Positions 42,801-53,350 of a DNA stretch of 64,000 nt are shown piece by piece. The notes beneath the pieces are model-generated. The model was not told the DNA's origin. It saw only the letters and a list, made by a program, of their open reading frames with translations, and did not search any database. The translations under genes and the position numbers were made by a program. Source of the stretch: Meconema thalassinum (Eukaryota > Arthropoda > Insecta > Orthoptera > Tettigoniidae); NCBI GenBank assembly GCA_946902985.2, contig OX336393.1, positions 363,364,779 to 363,428,778 of the forward strand, given 5' to 3'. Numbering within the stretch: position 1 is the first letter of the stretch; each line of letters opens with the position of its first letter.

Positions 42801-43489
42801 GTTATAATAATAATAATAATAATAATAAATGGTTATTATTATTCATATTATTGCGATGAACTAATGCACCTTTGTGAAGAAATGTATGCGGAATATGTTT
42901 GAAATCAATAAAGTAATCTCTTTAGAAGCTTGCTTCTACAATTTCGGTTACACGAGCACTAAAATCATTTGTTAGCAAGGTTCAGTGGAGACGTACATAA
43001 AAGCAGGCTGGCGGTGTGAAATGGGAAAGGGAAGCAATCACTTATTGGCAGAACAAGATGAGAAATTGCTGGAAGCATCTTTCAATCAACTAATTTTAGA
43101 AGTGGCAGTGAGTGTTTACTCACTATTGTGGTATGGAAATTCTTAGGACCCTTTTATAAACCATACTTGTATATCTCACGGCAATCAAGATAAATAGAAA
43201 TCATCAGCTGAGTGTTAACGGTTCGCACTAAATCAAGCTTAGAGGAGGTAACTGATGGAGTAATCGCACTGTCAGGAGCGCGAACCTTGTATTTAAAGTA
43301 TGTTGCTAGAGAGCATACAGTATATTCCAGAGTAGCTGGTTTTCTGACTTCCAAACGAACATGGCGAGTGTGAATCGATTTAACGCACTGACATTTAGCA
43401 CAAATGTTCTTCAGATCTCAAGAATAGTATGTTTATTTATTTATTCATTTATTTATTAATTATTTATTATCTATTTATTTGCCAGAATG
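42801..43489. other. Unassigned AT-rich stretch
   Basis: A (TAA)n run at 42805-42829 and a TTTA-rich block at 43431-43482. Nothing else recognised. Confidence 0.4.
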
Positions 43490-43965
43490 GAAAAATGTGC
43501 TTTTAAAAACTCGCATACCCACCATTTTGAATGTTTCCAAAACTTTTGAATTACATTGTACGCTAATGTATTCATCTCTTGAAATACGCAAAGTTACGGC
43601 AATTTTCACTGCGTTCCAGAGAAAAATAAACTTTCCTTAAAATTTCGCGTTGCCGCCATGTTGGTCATAAGCTATCATGAGTGTGAATGCCACACACTAC
43701 AACACACTTACAGTTTTGTATCATACAAAATTTCAGGTTTAATGCTGCAATTGTTTGGTAGACATTAGAAATCGGTGAAATATTTCGCCTACCCACCATG
43801 TTAGTTTGATGGCAATTATTGAAATTTAAATGGCACGGTCGGGGTCCGAAGGGATAGTAAGTTATTACCACGTTTATTTTTTTTATTTTTGGCCATCCAT
43901 TAACAATTACAGTATTAGGGACGTACATGGGCACACGCGGGAAAAGGTGAAATAGGCGTTATAAG
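43490..43965 (-). mobile_element. Element H fragment, ATGGCGGC subtype
   Basis: The plus strand has ttgccgccatgttgg (43651), accaccatgttagtttgatg (43793), atcggtgaaatatttcgcc and ggcacggtcggggtccgaag. These are the reverse of 18550-18660 and close to 60-180. A decayed end A (aaaaggtgaaataggc) is near 43942. Confidence 0.6.
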
Positions 43966-44040
43966 ACATAACTTGTCAGGAATGATTTAGTAAATTTAGA
44001 ACCATACTGTATTCTGTTTTTGCCAACAGGAGTAGATACA

Positions 44041-44215
44041 AGCGCCACCGGCGGTCGTCCTTGACATGGTTTTCTGTGTATTCCCATCTTCAACTCCAGG
44101 CTAAAGCTGGGACAGTACCTTTTAATCGACCATGACCACTTCCCAGTATAATGCAGCTTTATTAATTTAACCTCTCATTGGCGTCACGAAGGGCATCCAG
44201 CCATAAAAACACCCA
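44041..44215 (+). mobile_element. SINE-D fragment
   Basis: Core ccttgacatggttttctgtg and caggctaaagctgggacagt, then gcgtcacgaagggcatccag. The tRNA-like head is reduced to gcgccaccggcgg. Confidence 0.7.
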
Positions 44216-44229
44216 AACCCTTTTAAAAT

Positions 44230-44607
44230 GTATCTGTCTGTTAGGTAGTCAACCCGGAGTTTTGTTGGATCCTCAAAAAGCGCCATCACAGGTTATGTGG
44301 AAGAAACCCACAAAAACCTAGGAAGCACTATAATGAGGCGTACTAGGCAAGATGTGGAGCGAGGTAGTTTGCCATCGTCTTCCTCACTGAGTCAGAACAA
44401 CATCACTGACCCTATGGGTTGAACCATTTAGAGTATCCATAGACACTAGCTATGTCCACAATGCCATTACTCAGCACCACTCATACGTCAGTAGCTTCCA
44501 TATAAACACAGTCATGAATGAGACTGTGACATCGGTGAAATGCCACATTTTACTCTAGCCTGTGCCAACAGACAAATACAAAAATACTGCATCCATCAAG
44601 AGGTGTA
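44230..44607 (-). mobile_element. Dispersed repeat L, copy 3
   Basis: The plus strand reads tctgttaggtagtcaacccg, ggatcctcaaaaagcgcc, agtttgccatcgtcttcctc, tcagtagcttccatataaac and attttactctagcctgtgcc, ending near catcaagaggtgt. It is the reverse of copy 1 and more complete than copy 2. Confidence 0.7.
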
Positions 44608-44849
44608 TACATAAGAAACAAGATGTTCAGTAAAGAACATATAGCCTACTTTCTCCTAAATGTATGAGTATAGTTATAACTCGTTGTTATTATCAAAGAG
44701 TATAATAGAACTATTCTTTGTTGAAGACCTTAGAAACGATTTACCTCTACCAAACGCCACAACCTAGATAAAAACTGCTACCATCATTGAAGAAAGAAAG
44801 ATAAGAAGTATATCAAGAATGTTATGGATCTGGAGACATAATCGACCGG

Positions 44850-45087
44850 ACTGGCGGCGTGGCTCAGCGGTAACGTTCTCGCTTGCTGGGCCCTAGGTTA
44901 CAGGTTCGTATCCTGGCGCAGTCAGCTGGCATTTGAGGGTGCACAAATGCGAGGGAGCCGTGTCAGTACATTTACTGGCACGTTAAAGATCCCCTTCGGG
45001 CCAAAATTCCGGCACCCCGGTGTCTCTAAAAGCAGCAGTAGTTAAAAGGGATGTAAAACCAATAACATTATTATTATTATTATTATT
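44850..45087 (+). mobile_element. SINE-C inside element H copy 2
   Basis: The same insertion as 36711-36979, with a shorter (ATT)n tail (45065-45087). Confidence 0.9.
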
Positions 45088-45814
45088 ACGACCTGCCGTG
45101 GGCAACATCCAACTTTGAGTTGAGGCATGTCTTTACACGTCTGGTTGTGCATGGCTTTCACAACCCTAATTGAATTAACAAATCTTTCCATGACCCTACG
45201 GAGACGTGTGTATACAAACTATGTGGATATTTTCGATAATATAATCCTAACAGAGCGAGTGCATTCTAGCGGCCAGAAGAAGAAACTTTTCAATAAAATC
45301 TGGAAGTTACCTTTTTGGCAGCTAGATGTCTCGAGTAAATCTGCTGGCGAATTATGTTTTAATTAAATATATATTTTACACCATAATTTGCACAATATAA
45401 CGCTTAATAACATTTTCAAGTAACGAAAAATAGGCTGTTACAAACCCTTTAAAATAAAAAGTTAAAATGTATCGTAGTATCATCTTGTCATTCTTCAAAT
45501 TCGATGCGCATAGAATGATAATGGTATAGTAATCAATGGATCCCCACGTAGACTAGTCGTGACATCTATTGGTGAAATATCGAACAATATAATCCTAACA
45601 GAGCGAGTGCATTCTAGCGGCCAGAAGAAGAAACTTTTCAATAAAGTCTGGAAGTTACCTTTTTGGCAGCTAGATGTCCCGAGTAAATCTGCTGGCGAAT
45701 TATGTTTTAATTAAATATATATTTTACACCATAATGTGCACAATATAACGCTTAATTTTAAAACATCTGAGTCATTACAAAACAATAAACATATAACATT
45801 TCAAGCAAAAAACC

Positions 45815-45892
45815 TAGCTCTGATCGGGTTTGAACCATAGGCATTTGAGCGATAGGCTAGCGCTCTACCACTGAGCTAATTGTGTCAACGAA
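45815..45892 (-). repeat. tRNA-like sequence inside element H, copy 2
   Basis: Identical in plan to 37663-37740, with one or two base changes (gctagcgctctacc for gctaacgctctacc). It is not a working tRNA for the same reasons. Confidence 0.7.
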
Positions 45893-46728
45893 TATCGTTC
45901 TATTTAAAATGACTTACATAGAACTTGTTAGCAAATAATGATTTATACTAAACGATTTCATCACTGGAGTATATTATTTATATATAAAGCATTTCATACA
46001 AAGTTTATTTATTTTTTATCAGTACGCTATATTGCATGCAATACTCAAATTAGTGAAATATAAGTCCGGCACAAGATATCCGCTGCCATCTTGTCTTATT
46101 ACTGAATCAGTTCAGCTTTTTAAAATCCCGTCTGCACTATAGTATTACAAAATAAACTTTTAATTTCGAACGTGCCTCTTCCTTTAGAACAGTTAAAACG
46201 ATTCTCGGCTCGATAATCGGAACTGGTGGGTCCCATGATATGGATTATAAAGTTTGCATAATTCGCACGGCCGCCATCCTGAAATGGTATGGCGGACGAC
46301 CTTGTAATTTGGTCACAAGACGCATCCTATACGAAGGTATGTTGTTACCAAATTTGGTTGAGATCGGATGATTTGGTTAGTCGTTATTTGATTTTACGTT
46401 TTGAACGTTTGAGTGGCCGCCATTCAGTTTTAGTAAAGATGGCGGCGATATAAAACATGACACTGAGGTGTCCTTTGCTAGTGCTACCTTTGTACCAAAT
46501 TTCGTTCAATTTGCATTCACCGTGTTCGAATTGATAGGGGGGGGGGACAGACATTCAGAGTACACACACTCACACACACACACACAGAGACTCACACACA
46601 CACATACACACACACACACAGACTCACACACACACATACACACACACAGACAGACACACTTTTTTCGCCCTGTGTTGATCTCATAAGTCTACTTTCATTT
46701 TTTGCAAAAATCGAAAGTCGGCTAAAAA

Positions 46729-46830
46729 GGAAGCAAGTCTGTAGTTTTACGTGACCGATCATGAGCTACGGTACCTCCATTTTTACGTGGATTCCATGAT
46801 ATTTCACTTCGAAAATCTCGCATGCATTTT
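46729..46830 (-). mobile_element. SINE-F fragment
   Basis: The plus strand has gtagttttacgtgaccgatc, atgagctacggtacc, tacgtggattccatga and tttcacttcgaaaatctcgc, the reverse of the body and tail of SINE-F at 25125-25225. Confidence 0.65.
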
Positions 46831-47222
46831 CTTGCCACAGTGGGTGAGTGGTTATCGTGTCGGATTACCAAGTCCAAGCTAGCAGGTTCGCCCCTGGCCG
46901 TGGTAAGTGATTTTTGAAAGGCGGCAACAATTACGGCACGCATGTCATACGATGTTGGAATGTCAAAGAACCCATTTGAATTCAGTAGGCCATGTTCATA
47001 GTGGCAACATTAATCTCGGGATATTCCGCCAACACATAAGTTCCACATTTCTCTACTAGAAAGCGCTATGGTGTCAAGAAGCTTAGATAGGCTATCTAAC
47101 CGCCCTGACTTTCATAGTGCTTCAAGGAACAACAAAATTCGACATGCAAACTGCCCTCGGGGTGTCAAATAACAAAGTGCACCTGGCACCCGAGGCCATA
47201 CGATTGATTATTATTATTATTT
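46831..47222 (+). mobile_element. SINE-E with short ATT tail
   Basis: cttgccacagtgggtgagtg, the B-box region gcaggttcgcccctggccg, the full body and gaggccatacgattgattat, ending in (ATT)n. It lies directly after the SINE-F fragment, which it may have truncated. Confidence 0.88.
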
Positions 47223-47925
47223 AATCAAACCCGGGATCTAAGGGGCTAAAGCCTAGCGCCAGGGGACTGGACAAAAAATCAGTGTGAAAAATTGATATAA
47301 TGACTTGCAAAATCCAATAATGACACTGTGAGAGGTAAATTTGATGAAATATTTAAGGAAATCAATATAACAAATTTCGTGTAATTATGGAATGAAGCAG
47401 ACTACTTGGTCATAGCTTTCAACCCACTGTAATATTTGAGGTGTACCCACATACAAATCACTCGTGTCATATCTACAATGTAATATTTGTCAATGTCCAA
47501 GCCTCTGGCTTTCTCTCTTTCTATATGGTGCAAGCGATATATTCTACTTTCCAGGCTGATTAAGGACTCCACAGTAGAAAATGAGAAATACATTTTCATT
47601 CAATTGAATATTATTGTATGGCCGTCGGCGTGTTTGCTATGAATAATCGCTGTTGTGATAATTAGTCAGTATAGGAATGAGTGGACACTGTTGTGATTAA
47701 GTGAATCTGTACTGTAAAGAATATGAAAAATGAATAGCAATGATTAGTCTTTGAAATTCGAATGTAGAGAAATAACTGGCAAAAAAATATCGAGTGGTAT
47801 TCGCGTGGATGAGTTATAATCGTATGACAGGAAGGCTTTTTATATCCTCCTGCAATGTATGGGCTAGGTAGAGGCAGTTAAAATACGTGGATTAATACGA
47901 CTGACCGCTGCGTCCTTACGCTGCG
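47223..47925. other. Unassigned stretch
   Basis: tttaatcaaacccgggatct near 47220 looks like a B-box region on the minus strand (gggtttgatt). No other feature. Confidence 0.35.
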
Positions 47926-48260
47926 GGCAGCTTGTGACGTAGTGACTAGTATTCATGAGTAACACCACAGAGGTCCGGGTTCAATTCCCGGTTGTGCCAA
48001 GGAATTTAATTCTGCCCATTGTGTTGTTGATTCATTGAAGAGCTTTGCGGCATCGGGGTCATGTAGCCTCCTGTACTTGGGTGTGTGGAACTTGTCTGAA
48101 TCAGTGTTAGTGTATGTAATTGCAATTTAGATGTGGATTTGAAAGGAGGTCGCCGTGGCCATAATTTAGGAATCATCCCAGCATTCGCCTAGAGTAGAAA
48201 TGAGAAACAACGGAAAACAACTTCCAGGATGGGTAAGGTGGGAATCGAACCTACCTCTTC
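47926..48260. mobile_element. Mosaic of SINE-J and SINE-B pieces
   Basis: 47930-48025 (+) is a SINE-J head (tgacgtagtgactag, B-box gggttcaattcccggttg, ggaatttaattctgcc). 48030-48130 (-) is a SINE-B 3' piece (gcatcggggtcatgtagcc, gtacttgggtgtgtgg). 48150-48260 (-) is the shared central domain of the D/J group (cagcattcgcctagag, gagaaacaacggaaaacaac) plus a tRNA-like gggaatcgaacctacctc. Confidence 0.55.
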
Positions 48261-48340
48261 TATTCTTTCCTCTCGAGGTTGGGTGTACCCCGTTCCAGCC
48301 CTAAGACCCAAAAACGTTTAGTTCAAGTTCCTACATGTGA

Positions 48341-48812
48341 ATTCGGTGGCGTAGTTGGAAGGATGCTGAGCTTCAATGCCCAAGGTCGCGGGTTCAAACC
48401 CGGCCAAAGTCGCCGGATTTTTTAAGAGCGTTAAATATCTGTCTGTATGCCTTCCTTCGGAGGGGAAATAAAGCCGGCGGTCCCATGTCATAGATTTATA
48501 GCATGATAGAGAACCATCCACTAATTACCCTTATGTGAAGCTAAATTATAGGTTAGATTTGACTAACGCTCTTAGGTTCCAACGTTCGTCGCCAGCGGCC
48601 GACTGCGGTGACATCTAGTAACCAAGTTCAGAACTAGTTGGTCGTTGACGGTAGCGTTTGGTAGCAAATGTCTGCAGTCCTTACATGCATTTTAAGAAAC
48701 AGATAACCCACACTAATACAGCCATCACAATTAACACCGGTTATCAGACAGATTCTACACGGGGCTACATGACCGCGTTGTCGCAGCCCCTAAACTGAGG
48801 AACCAACCATCG
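48341..48812 (+). mobile_element. SINE-B, full length
   Basis: Head attcggtggcgtagttgg with B-box gcgggttcaaacccgg, body ttcggaggggaaataaagcc, ttatgtgaagctaaattata, ggtcgttgacggtagc and the 3' end gcagcccctaaactgagg, then aaccaacc. It is the best reference copy in plus orientation. Confidence 0.9.
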
Positions 48813-48899
48813 CTGAGAAACATGGATATGTTTTACAGAAGTAGATGAGGAATACTAATTGTTGCCTTGGTTACTTTTATTTATTATTTTTATTTATTT

Positions 48900-49010
48900 A
48901 TCGTATGGCTTTTAAGCAGGGAGTGTCTGAGGACATGTTCGGCTCGCCAGAGGCTGTAGCTGCTTCAAGTGGACACCCATAGGATGAGGTACAAGTTCCG
49001 TTCAATTTCA
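48900..49010 (-). mobile_element. SINE-I tail fragment
   Basis: tcgtatggcttttaagcagg, gtgtctgaggacatgttcgg and agctgcttcaagtggacacc match the reverse of 63520-63615. Confidence 0.65.
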
Positions 49011-49147
49011 TGTAATTCCAACTTTCGCTACCAGATGTCACTGAAACCTAGTGGTGAACGTTGGAACTTTGATAGAGCATTTACATTTCAAATTTAGATG
49101 ATGCATACTTTTTGTTTCCTTGGTAACCATAGAGGAGGCCTAGATAT

Positions 49148-49795
49148 TGTTGTTGTTGTTTTGAGTCTTCAGTCTTTTGACTGGTTTGATGCAGCTGTCC
49201 ATGCCTCCCTGTCCTGAGTTAATCGTTTCATCTCAACATAGCTACCACACCCTACATCCGAGGCAATCTGTTTAACATATTCTAACCTTGGTCTACCACT
49301 ACAGTTCTTGTCCTCGACCCTTCCTTCCATAACTAAGCTTGCTATTCCTGGGTGTCTTAGTATGTGTCCTACCAACCTCTTCTCTTCATTAGCAGTCGAC
49401 AGAAACATCTCTCCTCTCCCACTAGTCTTAATACCTCTTCGTTTGTAACCCTATCTACCCATCTGATATTCATCATTCTCCTGTAACACCACATTTCAAA
49501 CGCTCCTTTTTCTCCTCTTTTCTGCTGCACCAATAGTCCAAGTTTCACTTCCATAGAGTGCCACGCTCCAGACAAAGGACTTCAAAAATGACTTCCTAAT
49601 ACCCAAATCTATAGTCTATTGGATGTCAACAGATTCCATTTCTGGACAAAATGCTTTCCTTGCCTGAGCTAACCTGCTTTTTATATCCCCTTTACTTCGT
49701 CCGTCACTGGTTATTTTGCTTTCTAAGTCACACTTTTAGGTACGCAAACTTTTCATTGACTCCCAGCCCAAAAGCATTATCAGTTTTCATACAAG
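49148..49795 (-). pseudogene. Non-LTR retrotransposon 3' fragment with GTT tail
   Basis: On the minus strand 49369-49575 encodes GAFEMWCYRRMMNIRWVDRV then TNEEVLRLVG. The following frame (49169-49408) encodes KRLVGHILRHPGIASLVMEG, then RVEDKNCSGRPRLEYVKQI. These are the C-terminal blocks after a non-LTR reverse transcriptase. A frameshift separates them. The element ends in (GTT)n at 49149-49161. It is the least damaged member of the family seen at 3672, 36262 and 57560. Confidence 0.82.
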
Positions 49796-50890
49796 GGGCT
49801 ATATGACCGCGATGTAGCAGCCCACGAAATAAGCAACAACAACAACAACGACATACTGTAGGATTGTCATTTACGATCCAGCACCCTCTGCTGTTTCTCC
49901 GCCTCGCTTAGCAATTATCTGTCGACTAATATCTCACTGTGAACTTAATATGTCTCCCCAGATGTTGCTGTAATGCACCTAACTACCTCATTTAATTCCT
50001 GAATGTATTTGTGCAGGTTTATATATGTAACAAGTCGGCTTCTTTTATTGCTATACTCAGTGTTATAATGAGAAACTTGTTTACGTATAAAGAATATTAC
50101 AATATTCACACATGTAGAGGCTCGGCTCTCCATATTCTTTGCTCGCTGCAGATAAAACGTTAAAGAGAAAGGAGTATTAAGGCCGGCTGGACGATATAGC
50201 AGCAGAAAATCGTAGCGAGGTACAGCATCAAACAAAACGTACAGATAGAACCTTAATCATATCTCCACTTGAAGATATATATTTTTAGATTATTTTCTAC
50301 GGATCTTGATACTACCAATTATTTATCAGTATTTTAGGTATCGCTACGATCGTGGAGAGAGTGAGGGAAGCTCACCTCCGCTAGTATGGTCACGTACTGT
50401 AATAATAATTATTATTATTACGTACTGTAGAGTCCAGAAATCTCAATCGCTAAAACAACTCTCCAAATTGACCCAGGTGGAATGTGACCGCGTGGAAGAA
50501 CAACAAAGCCGAGGACAGACCATATGAAGGTCGACCAGCACGATGTTGGCTTAAAACCAATGACAGACAGAAGTGGAAGAGAGGTAGCCAAGCAGCGGAT
50601 TTGCACTGCGGGATAAGCGCTAGAAGACCGAGAGACATTACTTTAGAATTTTCGAAATTTACTCATGGACATTCAAAACATTACTTACCCATAATTTCCA
50701 ATAAGACTATTATTATTTGTAAAAGGATATTATGTTTTATAAGATATTTTCCTAGTTTATCATTAGAATTTTAACAACATTATTAGTATAAGTGAACATT
50801 TATGACAACAAAATGTAATGTTTAAGCTTTTTAAGTTAGATATTCTTTTCATTATTAATTTCTTCTTCATTACACCATATTTATATTAAA
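49796..50890. other. Unassigned stretch, possible retroelement scrap
   Basis: (AAC)n at 49831-49850. The plus frame at 50484-50774 includes EGRPARCWLKTNDRQKWKRG, faintly like a non-LTR C-terminal tail (RGRPxxRW), but this is weak. The rest is unrecognised. Confidence 0.35.
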
Positions 50891-51752
50891 CACTAGCAAC
50901 CCGACCTGGCTTCGCCCGGGAGAAGTTATGAATGCATTACGTGATAAGCGCATTTTTTTTTCAATGTCAATGAACAACGACCAATATCCGTTTTACGTCT
51001 CGGTATGATGGGTTAAAATCACTGACTGGACTATTAATTATATTATCATGGAGATGCATGTGCAACGAATTCTTGTCAGACGTAATTTAAGAATGGCGAG
51101 GTGCATGAAACACAAATCCCTCTCCCGTCCAATCTTATCTTGACTGTGAATTTTGCGGAACGAAAAGTTCACAGGCGAAAATTAAGAAAAGCCGAGTTGC
51201 ACTTCCAGGGAAACTCCAAACATAACCACCCTTCTCAGAAGTCTTAACTCAACACGACTCAACGGTTTGCTGCTGGCTGTATCTGGGGCAATAGGTTCGC
51301 CCGCTAGCTAGGCTGTAACAGGGATGATAGACTTGTCCTTAGCTGGCTCGTAAACTGTCGCCTCAGTAGTTGAATGGACATGCTTGGAAGAAATTAAATC
51401 GTAAACACACTTATAGTGGGCGATGTATTGAATATTGGCATATGCTCTCCCAGACTTTTTTGTAGAACTTTTCATGCTGAACAATTCTTACACTCATAGT
51501 ATTTAGATATTTTTAACGGTTTGCCCAGCGTAAGCTTACAATGCGCTCGGACGCCAGTTTTTTTTTCGACTTATCCACTGAAATCGTTACTGCTCGGCTT
51601 TCTTTGATCATAAATAAATTATTTTCTACAGAAATCATCCTCGAGATATCCTTTACAGAGTGGTGAAAACCGCATCAAAATCCATCCAGTGGTTCTCGAG
51701 TTTACCCGTAACATCCGAGAATCAGGGACTTTGTTTTATACTAAGTAGAGAT
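50891..51752 (+). repeat. Insect-type dispersed repeat, ACTAGC...TAGAGAT
   Basis: It starts cactagcaacccgacctggc then ttcgcccggg, and ends ccatccagtggttctcgagt, then ttttatactaagtagagata. Repeats with this start and a cca-gtggtt-tcgag end near a TAGAT terminus are common in insect genomes. I cannot name the class from sequence alone. There is no open frame of note. A related end lies at 59700-59965. Confidence 0.5.
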
Positions 51753-52264
51753 ATTTGCTGTTAAGATTAATTTCGAATTTGTTTTAGATCAATTCGATTG
51801 AATTGTTATTTTTTTACATGCTCGTATTTGGTTTGATTTGTTAAGAGCCACACAAAGCTGAAGGAGGTTACAATGTGGCCTAAAATGGCAATTATTAATT
51901 AATTAATTAATTAAATTATAATTATTATTGATTAAGGTGGAATAAATTAATTCAGTACCCTTTTGGTATTTACTTTAACAGAAATATTTTGACAAAATCT
52001 TTGTATTTAAACAAAGTCAACTGTTTTGCTTTGTTATCTTTAAATTAGGCCTACAGTATTATGATAATTTGTAGCCTATATGCCTCTAATCTCTAAGGGC
52101 AGATAAACCTCACTGTTCCGCCCCTTAAAACAATAACTGGCTAACTATTATACATCAACTACTAAAAATTTTTTAGGCAAAATTAAGTTGCTGCCTTTGT
52201 CTTTAGAGCCGATCTTCCTGCTACGAGATGTAGTTAGTAAGATGGTAGTTGTTAATTCATTTTA
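51753..52264. other. Unassigned AT-rich stretch
   Basis: (TTAA)n at 51892-51915. At 52083-52130 ggcagataaacctcactgtt and ccgccccttaaaacaataac may be a decayed non-LTR 3' end like that at 21082-21120. Confidence 0.35.
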
Positions 52265-52695
52265 AGGGCTTGGAACGTCTTGTTAATCGGTCCCGTGTAC
52301 TTGGGTGTGTGTTCAATTTGTCTGATAACCTGTGTTTTTGTGATGACTTTAGTGGTGCTTGTAGCTGTATTTGAGAGTTGGGACGGGGTTGGTACCCTGG
52401 TCATTGAAATAGGGTACTAACACGGAGTGTGTGAAAAAGATACCGGCGGAAAAACACCGAGCCGCCGAGATTCGAACCTCCGATCTCCGATGCCAGGAAG
52501 TACTGTAGTTGTCAAGGCTCTCGCCTGCTGTTCCCAAGGCTGTGGAGTGGAATTGTGTGCTTCTTTTGCTCTCTCTCTCACCAGGCAAATACAGGGATAA
52601 TATCTTATTTCAAGTTCCGAAGAATGTACCCCATTCCCGAGCCATTTAACGACATTTAAACACATTTCTAAGCCACCTCAGAAATACAGGTTATC
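52265..52695 (-). mobile_element. SINE-K and SINE-B pieces
   Basis: 52270-52350 resembles a SINE-B 3' end (cccgtgtacttgggtgtgtg, tctgataacctg). 52440-52690 on the minus strand has a tRNA-like B-box (atcggaggttcgaatctcgg) and, on the plus strand, caccaggcaaatacagggat, equivalent to SINE-K near 1900-2060. Confidence 0.5.
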
Positions 52696-52899
52696 AGAAA
52701 AATTGATCAGTCATTCAAGTAGATCGGACTTATGGCTGATGGCATCATGATGATCTCCGTCAGGGAAATACTGACATCCATTTTTCTCTAAATCCCAGAA
52801 ATATAAAATGTGAATGAGGTGTTGTGTGCTGGGGTGGTACGCAGCGGAGTGGCAGAGAGACATTCTAAAACGTGAGTAAAATCGTAGATTTATGCTAGA

Positions 52900-53175
52900 A
52901 GTTATTATTATTATTATTATTATTATTATTGTTTCATTTTGGCCTACTATGGAACACGTCATTTCAACTGTTTCCATTCAGCTTTAAAATTATCCCAGTA
53001 TGCCTTCATTCTCATGGTTACCCACATCTATATACAAATGCCAGCATGGATCCGATATGGCCACGGCCACCTCTTACCGAATCGTTGCCCCAATTGCAAA
53101 ATACACATCTCATTACCGCCATCACAATGATACAGGTTATCAGTCATATTCCACACACACCCAAGTACATGGGTG
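52900..53175. mobile_element. Non-LTR end relic joined to a SINE-K tail
   Basis: (ATT)n at 52901-52930, then ttggcctactatggaacacg then tcatttcaactg, comparable with cggtcttctatggaccacgt at 55365. From about 53055 SINE-K-like tail sequence follows (catcacaatgatacaggtta, ccacacacacccaagtacat). Confidence 0.45.
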
Positions 53176-53350
53176 TAGCAAAGCCTCCCAAATGAATAAA
53201 AATATATTACTTTTCAAAGAATTTCCAATTGTTTCTTGTGTTGTATCTGGATTATCATCGCTGCCACATTTCAGTGACTTGATGAACATGTTGGTCGACA
53301 ACTAAGGGGACTGAGAGACGTATTATTATACCAGAATTTATATATTTATA

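Larger units (their letters stand above)
44616..46728 (-). mobile_element. Element H, 2.1-kb copy 2
   Basis: It is collinear with 36476-38572 and about as similar as two recent copies would be. It has the same ends, the same SINE-C and the same tRNA-like sequence. The (ATT)n and (CA)n runs differ in length. At 45237-45404 it carries a second copy of its own segment 45583-45753, in the place where copy 1 has an unrelated 93 bp (37131-37223). Confidence 0.8.

Noticed and set aside
50484..50774. Plus frame with EGRPARCWLK as a certain LINE tail
   Set aside because: Only a weak resemblance to RGRPxxRW tails, without flanking motifs or a 3' tail. Left as unassigned.
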